Below are positions 43,789 through 52,792 of a stretch of DNA of 60,851 bases, piece after piece. A program made the translations under genes and the position numbers. This stretch comes from an uncultured Pseudoclavibacter sp. (GTDB lineage: Bacteria > Actinomycetota > Actinomycetes > Actinomycetales > Microbacteriaceae). Location of the stretch: assembly GCA_946221025.1 (NCBI GenBank), contig CAMIMS010000008.1, forward strand, positions 1 to 60,851, in the 5' to 3' direction. Below the pieces are notes generated by a model. That model saw nothing but the letters and a program-made list of their open reading frames with translations. It was not told the DNA's origin and ran no database searches. Numbering within the stretch: the first letter of the stretch is position 1; each line of letters opens with the position of its first letter.

Positions 43789-45941
43789 CCATCACCTCCC
43801 CAGAAGCTCCGGCCCGCACCGGAATTGGCGCACGGAAGGACTACCACGCACTCAACGCGCAACTGAACCTGTTCGCCCCGGACGGGTCGATCCAGTTCCA
43901 CAAGGACCGGGAAGCTGCCGAGGCGTACCTGCTCCAGCACGTCATCCCGAACATGAGAACCTTCCCGAGCGTGGCCGAACGCCTGGAGTGGCTGGTCACG
44001 AACGACTACTACGAGCAGGCGTTCCTCGACGCCTACACCCCGGAGTTCCTCACGGACCTGCATGAGCGCGCCCGCGGGGCGGGGCACCGTTTCCACACGT
44101 TCCTCGGCGCGTTCAAGTTCTTCACGTCCTACGCCCTGAAAACGTTCGACGGAACCACCTACCTGGAAGGCTTCGAAGAGCGCGTCGTCGCCACCGCGCT
44201 CTTCCTCGGGCAGGGCGATGAAGCCCTCGCGACTCGGCTGGTGGACGAGATGCTCTCCGGCCGGTTCCAACCCGCGACCCCGACGTTCCTGAACGCGGGC
44301 AAAGCGCAGCGCGGGGAGCTCGTCTCCTGCTTCCTGCTCCGCCTTGAGGACAATCTCGAGTCCATCGGCAGGAGCGTCAACTCCGCCCTGCAGCTCTCCA
44401 AGCGCGGAGGCGGAGTCGCGCTGCTGCTGACGAACCTGCGCGAGACAGGAGCGCCGATCAAGCAGATCGAGAACCAGGCCTCCGGCGTTGTCCCGGTGAT
44501 GAAGATCCTCGAAGACAGCTTCAGCTACGCCAACCAGCTCGGCGCCCGGCAGGGCGCGGGAGCGGTGTATCTGCATGCGCACCACCCCGACATCCTGCGG
44601 TTCCTCGACACGAAGCGGGAGAACGCGGACGAGAAGATCCGCATCAAGACGCTCTCCCTCGGCGTTGTGATCCCCGATGTCACCTTCCAGCTCGCGAAGG
44701 AGAACCGGGAAATGCACCTGTTCAGCCCTTACGACGTTGAGCGCGAGTACGGGAAGCCGCTGTCGGATCTGTCCGTGAACGACCACTACGACGACCTGGT
44801 TTCGAACCCACGGGTGTGGAAAACCACGATCAGCGCCCGAGAGTTCTTCAAGACCCTCGCCGAGCTGCAGTTCGAATCCGGATACCCCTACGTGCTGTTC
44901 GAGGACACCGTCAACCGCGCGAACCCTCTGCAGGGATGGATCAACATGTCCAACCTCTGCAGTGAGATCCTCCAAGTGAACACCCCGTCCTGTTACGACG
45001 CCGCGATCGGGTACGAGCAGGTCGGCCGAGACATCTCCTGCAACCTCGGATCTCTCAACATCGCCCAGGCCTTCGCTTCACCAGACTTCGGCGCAACGGT
45101 CGAAACCGCAGTGCGGGCACTCACGAGCGTGTCCGACCAGACCAACATCGACGCGGTCCCATCGATCGCCGCCGGAAACGACGCATCGCACGCGATCGGG
45201 CTCGGGCAGATGAACCTCCACGGATTCCTCGCCTCGCAACGCATCCGCTACGGCAGTGAGGAAGGTATCGACTTCACCGACATCTACTTCCTCACTGTCA
45301 CCTACCACGCCCTGCGTGCCTCGAACAGGCTCGCCATAGAACGAGGAACGACGTTCGCCGGATTCGAGACCTCCGCCTACGCCGATGGCTCGTACTTCGA
45401 CAAGTACACCGAGCGTGACTGGCAGCCGGCCACCGACCGCGTTCGCGTCCTTTTCGCAAAGGCAGGTGTCGCGATCCCCACCCGTGGCGACTGGGCGCAG
45501 CTGCGGGAATCCGTGCGGCAGCACGGCATCTACAACGCGTACCTGCAGGCCATCCCGCCGACCGGATCGATCTCGTACGTAAACAATGCGACCGCGTCGA
45601 TCCATCCGATCGCAGCGAAGATCGAGATCCGCAAAGAAGGCAAGCTCGGCCGCGTCTACTACCCGGCCCCGCACATGACCGACGACAACCTTGAGTTCTT
45701 CGAGGACGCGTACGAGATCGGCTACGAGAAGATCATCGACACCTACGCCGCCGCCACCCAGCATGTCGACCAAGGCCTGTCCCTGACACTGTTCTTCCGC
45801 GACACGGCGACCACGCGCGACATCAACAGAGCCCAGATCCATGCCTGGCGTGCCGGGATCAAGACCCTTTATTACATCCGCCTGCGCCAGCCCGCGCTCG
45901 AAGGCACCGAGATTGAAGGCTGCGTCTCTTGCGCGCTGTAA
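43785..45941 (+). CDS. nrdE: Class Ib ribonucleoside-diphosphate reductase, alpha subunit
   Basis: A 718-residue catalytic subunit that reduces NDPs to dNDPs. NLCSEILQVNTPSCYDAA, the thiyl-site region DISCNLGSLNIAQAF, LGQMNLHGFLA and the C-terminal redox pair GCVSCAL are intact. There is no N-terminal ATP cone, as expected for class Ib. It overlaps nrdI by four bases and precedes nrdF by 32 bp. No nrdH glutaredoxin gene is in this cluster, so reducing power must come from elsewhere. Confidence 0.96.
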   Translation: MTITSPEAPARTGIGARKDYHALNAQLNLFAPDGSIQFHKDREAAEAYLLQHVIPNMRTFPSVAERLEWLVTNDYYEQAFLDAYTPEFLTDLHERARGAGHRFHTFLGAFKFFTSYALKTFDGTTYLEGFEERVVATALFLGQGDEALATRLVDEMLSGRFQPATPTFLNAGKAQRGELVSCFLLRLEDNLESIGRSVNSALQLSKRGGGVALLLTNLRETGAPIKQIENQASGVVPVMKILEDSFSYANQLGARQGAGAVYLHAHHPDILRFLDTKRENADEKIRIKTLSLGVVIPDVTFQLAKENREMHLFSPYDVEREYGKPLSDLSVNDHYDDLVSNPRVWKTTISAREFFKTLAELQFESGYPYVLFEDTVNRANPLQGWINMSNLCSEILQVNTPSCYDAAIGYEQVGRDISCNLGSLNIAQAFASPDFGATVETAVRALTSVSDQTNIDAVPSIAAGNDASHAIGLGQMNLHGFLASQRIRYGSEEGIDFTDIYFLTVTYHALRASNRLAIERGTTFAGFETSAYADGSYFDKYTERDWQPATDRVRVLFAKAGVAIPTRGDWAQLRESVRQHGIYNAYLQAIPPTGSISYVNNATASIHPIAAKIEIRKEGKLGRVYYPAPHMTDDNLEFFEDAYEIGYEKIIDTYAAATQHVDQGLSLTLFFRDTATTRDINRAQIHAWRAGIKTLYYIRLRQPALEGTEIEGCVSCAL

Positions 45942-45973
45942 CCCCAGAATCCGATCTTCCCGAAGGAGCACCC

Positions 45974-46999
45974 ATGACCCTCACCGATATCACCCGCCCG
46001 ATCACCGAGATCTCCGTCACCCCGCCCGGCTATCGGCACGACCCGGCAGCCCGCCTACGGCCCATCAACTGGAACCGCGTCGGCGACGACAAAGACCTCG
46101 AAGTTTGGAACCGCCTCACTGCGAACTTCTGGCTGCCGGAGAAGGTGCCGCTCTCCAACGATCTCGCCGCCTGGCAGAAACTCACCCAGGAGGAACGCAC
46201 GCTGACCATGCGCGTGTTCACCGGGCTCACCATGCTTGACACCGTGCAGGCCACCGTTGGGGAGATCTGCCAGATCCAGGATGCCCGCACCGAACATGAG
46301 GAGGCCGTGTACACAAATATCGCGTTCATGCAGTCCGTGCACGCCCGCTCCTACTCGTCTGTGTTTTCCACGCTCACCTCGACCCCCGAAATCGACGACG
46401 CCTACCGGTGGGCCGTCGCGAACGACCTTCTTCAGGAGCGGTGTAAGAGGGTGCTCGCGCACTACTACGGGGATGATCCGCTCAAGCGGAAGGTCTCCTC
46501 GACGCTGCTGTCCTCGCTGCTGCTGTACGCGGGGTTCTACCTGCCGCTGCACTTCTCCGTGCACGCCACGCTCACTAACACCGCCGACATGATCCGGCTC
46601 ATCCTCCGCGACAAGGCCGTGCACGGCTACTACTCCGGCTACAAATACCAGCGCGGCCTCGAAACCCACACCCTCGCCGAACAAGAGCACATGCGCGAGT
46701 TCACCTATGCGCTCCTCGAAGAGCTCTACGAACTCGAACTGGCCTACTCCGGTGAGCTCTACGAGCCGCTCGGACTCATGGACGACGTCGCCGTGTTCGT
46801 CCGCTACAACGCGAACAAAGCACTCATGAACCTCGGCTACCCTGCCCGCTTCACGCCAGAAGAGACCGAAGTCAACCCGGAGATCCTCGCGGCTCTCGCA
46901 CCCGGCGCGGACGAGAACCATGACTTCTTCTCTGGTTCTGGGTCCAGCTACATCATCGGCAAAGCAGTAGATACCAGTGACGATGACTGGGACTTCTGA
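45974..46999 (+). CDS. nrdF: Class Ib ribonucleoside-diphosphate reductase, beta subunit
   Basis: A 341-residue radical subunit. The metal-ligand and radical region EEAVYTNIAFMQSVHARSYS contains the Glu and His ligands, and SYSSVFSTL the radical Tyr. HGYYSGYKYQRG and the acidic-aromatic tail ending DDDWDF, which docks on NrdE, are present. ATG 45974 follows GAAGGAGCACCC. With NrdI it would use a dimanganese cofactor, in line with the Mn importer in the same module. Confidence 0.96.
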   Translation: MTLTDITRPITEISVTPPGYRHDPAARLRPINWNRVGDDKDLEVWNRLTANFWLPEKVPLSNDLAAWQKLTQEERTLTMRVFTGLTMLDTVQATVGEICQIQDARTEHEEAVYTNIAFMQSVHARSYSSVFSTLTSTPEIDDAYRWAVANDLLQERCKRVLAHYYGDDPLKRKVSSTLLSSLLLYAGFYLPLHFSVHATLTNTADMIRLILRDKAVHGYYSGYKYQRGLETHTLAEQEHMREFTYALLEELYELELAYSGELYEPLGLMDDVAVFVRYNANKALMNLGYPARFTPEETEVNPEILAALAPGADENHDFFSGSGSSYIIGKAVDTSDDDWDF

Positions 47000-47267
47000 G
47001 CCTTTGCCCCGTCCCGACGAAGGGGCATGGCTCGAAACTATCGCCTTGTTTCAGGCTGTACGAGAAGGCAACCAGCCCGCTGCGCTGCGGTTACTCGGGA
47101 CCAGTTCGAACCGAGATGCCGTTATCGGTGGGCTCCTTTCGATGCTTGGCATGTTTCTCCGCGCGGAGAGTCCACACAAGCTTGATCAGTTCATCGCCGC
47201 GTCGCACCGTGCCGGCCCACCGCCAGCGTTTGGGGCCCGACCTTTTCTCCCGCCCATCGAGCACTGA
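46983..47267 (+). CDS. Small uncharacterised protein overlapping the nrdF end
   Basis: A 94-residue soluble protein starting at ATG 46983 inside the last codons of nrdF. The central part (LETIALFQAVREGNQPAALR and LLSMLGMFLRA) is helical, with a Pro-rich tail. I recognise no family. The overlap suggests translational coupling with nrdF, and a role in the reductase module is only a guess from position. Confidence 0.5.
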   Translation: MTGTSEPLPRPDEGAWLETIALFQAVREGNQPAALRLLGTSSNRDAVIGGLLSMLGMFLRAESPHKLDQFIAASHRAGPPPAFGARPFLPPIEH

Positions 47268-47296
47268 TATCACTTCGAAGAAAGAGAACACCGCCA

Positions 47297-47878
47297 ATGA
47301 CAAAGAACATCAACGTAATCATCGGGAGCCTACGCCGGGGCTCTTACGCGCGCAAGATCGCCCACAACGCCATCGACTACTTCCCCGAAGGTTACAAAGC
47401 AAGCATCCTTGAGATCCGTGACCTCCCTCTGTACGACTTCGATTACGACGACCCCGAAGTTGCCGACGTGCGAGTCCCAGAGGAGTACACGGCATTTCGA
47501 GAGGCAATCAAGGCTTCCGATGGCATCCTGTTCGTCACACCAGAGAACAATCGCACCATTCCCGCATGCCTCAAGAACGCCATCGACATCGGTTCCAAAC
47601 CCAATGGAGATGTCGCATGGAAGAACCTACCAGCCGGCATCATTAGCCACTCGGTGGGCCGCATGGGCGGCTACAGCTCACAGAAGAACCTTCGCCTCGC
47701 CTTGTCATACTTCGACATGCCGACGCCGGGCCAACCAGAGGTGTTTCTCGCGCAATCACCCACCCTTTTCGATGAAGAGGATCGGCTCAATGAAGGCACT
47801 GCGCAGTTCCTCCAAGACTACGTAGATCGCTTCGTCGGCATCATCGACAGACAGCTCGAAGCAAGAGGCAACGGGTGA
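47297..47878 (+). CDS. NADPH-dependent FMN reductase family protein
   Basis: A 193-residue flavodoxin-fold reductase. It has the FMN-phosphate loop IIGSLRRGSYARKIAHNAI at the N-terminus, ILFVTPENNRTIPACLKNAI (the PEYN-like motif, here PENN) and GGYSSQKNLRLAL. Family members reduce flavins, quinones or chromate. Lying 30 bp after the small gene behind nrdF, it could supply electrons to NrdI, although homologues are equally common as stand-alone stress enzymes. Confidence 0.88.
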   Translation: MTKNINVIIGSLRRGSYARKIAHNAIDYFPEGYKASILEIRDLPLYDFDYDDPEVADVRVPEEYTAFREAIKASDGILFVTPENNRTIPACLKNAIDIGSKPNGDVAWKNLPAGIISHSVGRMGGYSSQKNLRLALSYFDMPTPGQPEVFLAQSPTLFDEEDRLNEGTAQFLQDYVDRFVGIIDRQLEARGNG

Positions 47879-47955
47879 TTATCGAATCCCGATGCAGGGC
47901 ATCGATCATGGCTCGAATGGGGCCGTCCCTAAGCCGATGCCTTGGGCGCTGATGA

Positions 47956-48909
47956 ATGCAAGCAGCCACAGGTTCCGCGGAATCGCGAGGGAATCCGCGG
48001 AACTTCACCCCCATCCTTGTCCGCACGCGTAGCGATCACACACCAATTCCGCCTGTCGCTTTCGATTGTGTGAAGTTGATCGCGATCCGCGCCGGAAGCG
48101 CAAGGTTGTTTAGCGAGTTCGGTAGCCGCCACGTCAATGTCGGCGATGTCGTGGTTCTCGCTGCGAATACGCTTTGTGGTGCTGAGCCTGAGGGCTGGGT
48201 TACGACCACAACGCTGTACTTGGATCGTGACTATGTGATCGATCAGGTGTTCTGGCAGCATGCCGCACGTTTCAAGGATCGTCTCGATGCAAGCGACTTC
48301 CTCGAAGCAAGTTACGCGGAGCCAGCGCAGGTCGTCCGGCTTGGGGAGGACCGCGCGGGGCTACTGATGCCATGGCTGGACGAACTCGCAGCGCTGAGCG
48401 CTGACGGTCAGCACTCGAACAACTTCTACCGGGCGCAGGCGCTGCTCTCCGCTGTGCTCGATGTCATCGTTCCGCACCTCGCGGTCACTGGCGATCGAGT
48501 CACATCGACACAGCGGAGCACGATTGTGCCATCAACACCGAGGCATCGCGCGTTCCGACCGTTGCGGGCCGAAGCTCGGATAGCTGCAGAGCTCCTCGCC
48601 AGAGATATGGATCGTCGTTGGTCAGTTCCTGAGCTGGCGGGAGCAGTCCACTTGTCTCCGTCGCAGTTGCGGCGCGTCTTCACACAGGCATTCGGAAAGT
48701 CCCCGATCGCGTATCTGACGATGCTGCGTGCGGAGCGAATGGCGCACTTGCTGAAAGCCACGGAATCACCAATCTCGGTCGTTGCGGCGTCTGTCGGTTG
48801 GGGTGATCCTGACTTCGCCGCCCGGCAGTTTCGACGGAGTATCGGTGTCGCCCCGAGCGAGTATCGCCGGATCAGCCGGCAGATTCCGTTGCCGTCGTAC
48901 CCCGAGTGA
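47956..48909 (+). CDS. AraC-family transcriptional regulator
   Basis: A 317-residue regulator. About residues 35-140 form a cupin-like sensory domain (FGSRHVNVGDVVVLAANTLC). About residues 210-310 hold the two AraC helix-turn-helix motifs, WSVPELAGAVHLSPSQLRRV and ISVVAASVGWGDPDFAARQF, closing with the family's GVAPSEYRR. The effector is unknown. It follows the flavin reductase on the same strand after 77 bp and could regulate it. It marks the end of the metabolic cargo; mobile-element backbone genes resume downstream. Confidence 0.9.
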   Translation: MQAATGSAESRGNPRNFTPILVRTRSDHTPIPPVAFDCVKLIAIRAGSARLFSEFGSRHVNVGDVVVLAANTLCGAEPEGWVTTTTLYLDRDYVIDQVFWQHAARFKDRLDASDFLEASYAEPAQVVRLGEDRAGLLMPWLDELAALSADGQHSNNFYRAQALLSAVLDVIVPHLAVTGDRVTSTQRSTIVPSTPRHRAFRPLRAEARIAAELLARDMDRRWSVPELAGAVHLSPSQLRRVFTQAFGKSPIAYLTMLRAERMAHLLKATESPISVVAASVGWGDPDFAARQFRRSIGVAPSEYRRISRQIPLPSYPE

Positions 48910-49135
48910 ACGCGCGTGCGTCCGGGTGAAACGACCATGATTCGATGCTCGGATCACCAGGCTGGCCATGTGTGAGGTAGTGGTGGTTTGACCACGTCGG
49001 GTTCAGTGATGCACCTGGCGGTCGCTCACAATCTGTCCGTCGTCCGTCTCGATTGTTGTCTCTGAGTCCCTTCGCGCACCTTCTGGTCGCAGAGGTCACC
49101 CGCCGTGTGCGGAGCCTCGCGGAAGGAGGACGACG

Positions 49136-49758
49136 ATGGCAACCGCCGAGGAACAACGGGCTGCGCGGGATGCGAAGCTCGACGCCCTGCATGAAAAACT
49201 CACCGGCGCGGTGGAGTCGTTGGTGTCGGGTGAGGACTGGAAGCAGGCGTTGGAGTTCGCGACCCGGTTTCGTGCCCGTTCGTTCAACAACTCGTTGCTG
49301 ATCTTCGTGCAGCATCAGGCCGCGTTCGAAGCGGGCCGGGTGCCGGAGCCGGCGCCTTCGTATGTGGCGGGGTTCAAGCAGTGGCAGGCGCTCGGCCGGC
49401 AGGTCGAGAAGGGCCAGTCGGGGTACATGATCCTCGCCCCGGTCACGGGCCGGTTCGCGTCGTTCACGCCGAAGGTGGCGGAGTCGTGGCGCAGGCTCGG
49501 CCGATTCGAGAAGCCGAAGCCCGGTGAGGCGGTGCGGTCGCGCATGGTCGGTGTCCGCCCCGCCTACGTCTGGGATGTCTCACAGACCGCGGGCGACCCG
49601 ATCCCCACACCGCCATCCCCGCGTCTCCTGGAAGGCGAAGCCCCCGACGGGCTCTGGGAGGGCGTCACGCGACTGGTGGAGGCGGAGGGGTTCACGGTGT
49701 TGCGGGTGCCGCACGAGGGCATGATCCACGGCGCCAACGGCCTCACCGACTTCGGTGC
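49136..49758 (+). pseudogene. ArdC-type antirestriction protein, 3'-truncated by deletion
   Basis: About 208 codons encode the N-terminal ArdC-like ssDNA-binding domain (ALEFATRFRARSFNNSLLIF, ALGRQVEKGQSGYMILAPV). The frame then breaks at GLTDFGAK, exactly where the metalloprotease-like C-terminal part (with its His-Glu-x2-His) should begin. The DNA continues directly into the 3' part of an ssb gene in another frame. The reading frame stays open by chance and later coincides with that of the DUF4913 gene, so a 527-residue call across here would be chimeric. ATG 49136 follows GGAAGGAGGACGACG. Confidence 0.75.
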
Positions 49759-50103
49759 GAAGACGACGGATCGTTCACCCAGACCGAGACCACCTTCCAC
49801 GACCTCGTCGCGTTCCGGAAGACCGCCGAACGCGCACACCAGCGCTTCGCGAAAGGCGACAAGTTCATCGCCGAGGGCTACACCCACCACTACGACCGCA
49901 CCGACGACACCGGGCAGACCGTCAAAGTCGAAGAGTTCGTCGCGAAGAAACTCGGCCACGACCTCGCCCGCACCCGCTACACCGTCGACCGACCCCGACG
50001 CACACCGGCCACCGACTCACTGGATGCCGCGCTCGAGGACGCTGCACTGTCCACGGATACCCCGCGTCGCGCGTCCACGGGCGCCGCCGCGGTCGGGAGG
50101 TGA
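49759..50103 (+). pseudogene. ssb: Single-stranded DNA-binding protein, 5'-truncated by the same deletion
   Basis: Reading from 49759 in the frame that ends at TGA 50103 gives EDDGSFTQTETTFHDLVAFR, then RFAKGDKFIAEGYTHHYDRT and EEFVAKKLGHDLARTRYTVD, the second half of a plasmid-type SSB OB-fold. The N-terminal strands and start codon are missing. Junction with the ArdC fragment is within a few bases of 49759. No translation start is apparent for this remnant. Confidence 0.75.
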
Positions 50104-50110
50104 GCGGAAC

Positions 50111-50719
50111 ATGGTCGATGAACTGCCAGACACCGGCGAGGCTGATGCGGGTGAGGTAGCGGAGGACGAGTTCGATGAGAGCTACGACTCCGACAGCGAT
50201 ACCTCCGCAACTGACGACGAGGAGTCGGCGGGCCCGCCGGGGCCGGTCAACTGGAACCTCCTCACCGCCGACGCCGCAGAAGAAGAATGGCTCGCACTGA
50301 ACGAATGGGTGCACTGGCTGCGCCACACCTACGGCCTCCCCGTCGCGGTCGTCCCGCCCTTCTGGCACCGCCACCCGGCACTGGTGTGGGAACTGTCCGC
50401 GCTGCACATCCACTGGCTATGCGCGATCCACCCCGAAGCCAAAGGCTCCGCCATGCTCGTCTGGCACCGCGACTTCACCGAAGCCCAAGAACGCCTCCGG
50501 CACTGGACCGCAGCCTGCGGCACCCGCCTGACCACCGACCGCCCCACCCGCCGCATCGCCTGGCCCGGCGAACCCGACACCGACCCCATCGAAGACATCG
50601 TCATCCCCAACCGCGAGGAAGACTTCGTGGAATACATGCACGCCGATGTCGAAGCGCGACGGCGTGCCGAGGATCAGTTCATCGCAGGTCTCGTCCTGAG
50701 CACGGGAGAAATGCCGTGA
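50111..50719 (+). CDS. DUF4913 family protein
   Basis: A 202-residue protein with an acidic N-terminal 45 residues and a domain from about residue 60 that matches the DUF4913 pattern (WVHWLRHTYGLPVAVVPPFW, HPALVWELSALHIHW, AMLVWHRDF). Such proteins are frequent on actinobacterial plasmids and integrated elements, between ssb and the recombinase; their role is unknown. The start is ATG 50111, 8 bp after the ssb stop. It overlaps the next gene by four bases. Confidence 0.8.
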   Translation: MVDELPDTGEADAGEVAEDEFDESYDSDSDTSATDDEESAGPPGPVNWNLLTADAAEEEWLALNEWVHWLRHTYGLPVAVVPPFWHRHPALVWELSALHIHWLCAIHPEAKGSAMLVWHRDFTEAQERLRHWTAACGTRLTTDRPTRRIAWPGEPDTDPIEDIVIPNREEDFVEYMHADVEARRRAEDQFIAGLVLSTGEMP

Positions 50720-50907
50720 GCAGGAGTGAGAGGCGGCGCGGCGAGGATCGGCGCTTCACCGTGCAGGCGGTGCCGCGTAGCCAGCCTGACTTGCACAGGC
50801 TCGCGCAGGTGTTCCTCGGCATGGCGGTCAGCAGAGCACAGGCTGACGACGATGCCGCGCCGGATGCTGATGATCCTGGGCGTTCTGAGCCCGACAACGT
50901 AGAATAG
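50716..50907 (+). CDS. Small conserved mobile-element protein
   Basis: A 63-residue protein (SRSERRRGEDRRFTVQAVPR at the start). The GTG overlaps the DUF4913 stop by four bases. Similar short basic-then-acidic proteins follow DUF4913 genes on other actinobacterial elements. No domain is recognised. Confidence 0.6.
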   Translation: MSRSERRRGEDRRFTVQAVPRSQPDLHRLAQVFLGMAVSRAQADDDAAPDADDPGRSEPDNVE

Positions 50908-51070
50908 AACCCGACGCCACGGCCTCACCGGGCCGGGTGCGCAGTCTCTTTGCCCTTGTGGCTTACCCCGGTTTCTTTCCGGCGGACGTGTTTCCCATTT
51001 ACGAGTCGCACCGCGTGACGCTTCGCCGTCGCGTTGGCTCCCACCCTTCCGGTGAGAGGAAACACGACTC

Positions 51071-52792
51071 ATGACTCTGGCACCCTCAGCGCCACCCACC
51101 AGCATCGACCGGCTCGGCGAGACCACCACCCTCGCCGTCTCCTACCTGCGCGTCTCCACCAAGGAGCAGGCAGAGCGCGGCGGACGTGACGAGGGATTCT
51201 CCATCCCCGCGCAACGCGATGCGAACCTGCGCAAGGCTCGCGATCTGAACGCGATCGTCGTGGAGGAGTTCATCGACGCGGGAGAGTCCGCACGCAAGGC
51301 CGACCGGCCCGAGCTGATGCGGATGATCGAGTACGTCAAGACGCACCAGGTCGCGTACTGCATCGTCCACAAGGTCGACCGGCTCGCCCGCAACCGCGCC
51401 GACGACGTAGCAATCCACCTCGCACTCAAAGACGCCGGCGTGATCCTCGTGTCCGCGACAGAGAACATTGACGAGACCCCGTCAGGGATGCTGCTGCACG
51501 GCATCATGTCCACAATCGCGGAGTTCTACTCCCGTAACCTCGCCAACGAGGTGGCCAAGGGCATGACCCAGAAAGCCGCCACCGGCGGCACCGTCGGCCG
51601 CGCACCCATCGGGTACCTCAACGTCCACAAGCGTGACGAACTCGGAAGAGACGTTCCCACCGTCATCCCTGACCCGGAGCGTGCAGCGCTGGTGCGGTGG
51701 GCGTTCGAGGCGTACGCGACAGGGAACTACTCGACCTCGATGCTGCACAGCGAACTTGTCGACCGCGGCCTCACGACCGTGCCGACCCCGAAACGACCTG
51801 CGAAGGCTCCGGGGCTGTCCACGATCCAGCAGATGCTCTCCAACCCGTACTACAAAGGCGACGTGATCTTCCGCGGCGCCCGGTACGACGGACTCCACGA
51901 ACCGCTGGTGAGCGCGGAACTCTGGTATCGAGTGCAGAACGTCCTCACCGCGCACCAGGTGTCCGGGGAGAAGACCCAAACGCACGAGCACTACCTGAAA
52001 GGCTCCGTGTACTGCGGCGACTGCGGCTCCCGGCTGATGGTCACCCACGCGAAGAACGGCAAGGGCATCGTCTACCCGTACTTCATCTGCGCAGGCCGGC
52101 ACTCCAAGCGCACGAACTGTGTCCGCCAGGCCATGCCGATCGAGCACATCGAACGACAAGTCGAGGACTACTACCGGCGCGTGCAGATACCCGAGCACAT
52201 CGTCACCGCGCTGCGGCACATGCTCGTGCGCCAGTTCGATGACCTCCATGCCGCGAACAAAGCAGAACGGCACACCCACGCCACAGAGCGCGATCAACTG
52301 CGCGACGAACGCCGTAGCCTGCTCCATGCTCACCACGCCGGAGCCGTCCCGCTGGACCTCCTCAAAGAGGAACAAGACCGCATCGCACGCCGGCTCGCGT
52401 TTCTCGACGCGCAAATCGACGCGGGTCAGATCGAGTACGACCAGGCCAAAGCGCATCTCGAAGACTGCCTCGCTCTGGCTGGTGACATGCACGCGATCTA
52501 CATGAGCATCGACGACTCACTCCGGCGCATCTGCAACCAGGCGTTCTTCGAGCGCATCCACGTCTACGAGGTCGAGAACGCAGACCGGGTAGAGGCAGAG
52601 CCTGGCGAGCCATTCGAAACGCTGCTCGACCCGGCAGTCCACGCGGCAGCACTGGCCTATGAGGCCAGCGTGCGCGCGGGTGAGGATGTCAAACCTGCGG
52701 ACGTCGCATGTTTGAACATCGACACTTTGGTGGGCCCCGTGGGGCTCGAACCCACGACCCTCGGATTAAAAGTCCGGTGCTCTGCCAACTGA
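51071..52792 (+). CDS. Large serine recombinase (integrase of the element)
   Basis: A 573-residue serine recombinase that should catalyse integration and excision. The N-terminal catalytic domain has AVSYLRVSTKEQAERGG with the nucleophile Ser, and HKVDRLARNRADD. A recombinase domain (APIGYLNVHKRDELGRDVPT) follows, then a zinc ribbon with Cys pairs in YCGDCGSRLM and RTNCVRQ, and a coiled coil. The last 20 codons read antisense through the tRNA-Lys 3' end (GPVGLEPTTLGLKVRCSAN), so this tail was supplied by the target site. ATG 51071 follows GAGAGGAAACACGACTC. Confidence 0.93.
   Translation: MTLAPSAPPTSIDRLGETTTLAVSYLRVSTKEQAERGGRDEGFSIPAQRDANLRKARDLNAIVVEEFIDAGESARKADRPELMRMIEYVKTHQVAYCIVHKVDRLARNRADDVAIHLALKDAGVILVSATENIDETPSGMLLHGIMSTIAEFYSRNLANEVAKGMTQKAATGGTVGRAPIGYLNVHKRDELGRDVPTVIPDPERAALVRWAFEAYATGNYSTSMLHSELVDRGLTTVPTPKRPAKAPGLSTIQQMLSNPYYKGDVIFRGARYDGLHEPLVSAELWYRVQNVLTAHQVSGEKTQTHEHYLKGSVYCGDCGSRLMVTHAKNGKGIVYPYFICAGRHSKRTNCVRQAMPIEHIERQVEDYYRRVQIPEHIVTALRHMLVRQFDDLHAANKAERHTHATERDQLRDERRSLLHAHHAGAVPLDLLKEEQDRIARRLAFLDAQIDAGQIEYDQAKAHLEDCLALAGDMHAIYMSIDDSLRRICNQAFFERIHVYEVENADRVEAEPGEPFETLLDPAVHAAALAYEASVRAGEDVKPADVACLNIDTLVGPVGLEPTTLGLKVRCSAN

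Larger units (their letters stand above)
24914..52730. mobile_element. Integrated mobilisable element at tRNA-Lys (about 27.8 kb)
   Basis: The right end is fixed by a large serine recombinase whose reading frame runs into the 3' end of tRNA-Lys. The backbone genes (MobF relaxase, small membrane protein, cytosine methyltransferase, ArdC and SSB remnants, DUF4913 protein, small protein, recombinase) are of the kind found together on actinobacterial plasmids and integrated elements. Cargo is a Lamassu-like defence operon and a manganese/ribonucleotide-reductase module. The left end is placed at 24914 because GTGGGCC there matches the tRNA-edge sequence at 52730-52736. That 7-bp match is weak, so the left end is tentative. 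No conjugative channel genes are seen, so transfer would need a helper. Confidence 0.6.

Noticed and set aside
48983..48995. GTGGT-TTG-ACCAC hairpin before the ArdC fragment
   Set aside because: The stem is only five base pairs with a three-base loop and no T-run, so chance occurrence is likely.
49136..50719. A single 527-residue protein
   Set aside because: Only the first 208 codons and the last 202 codons carry family-like sequence. The middle is an SSB remnant read out of frame (Arg/Ser/Pro/Thr-rich), so the long frame is an artefact.
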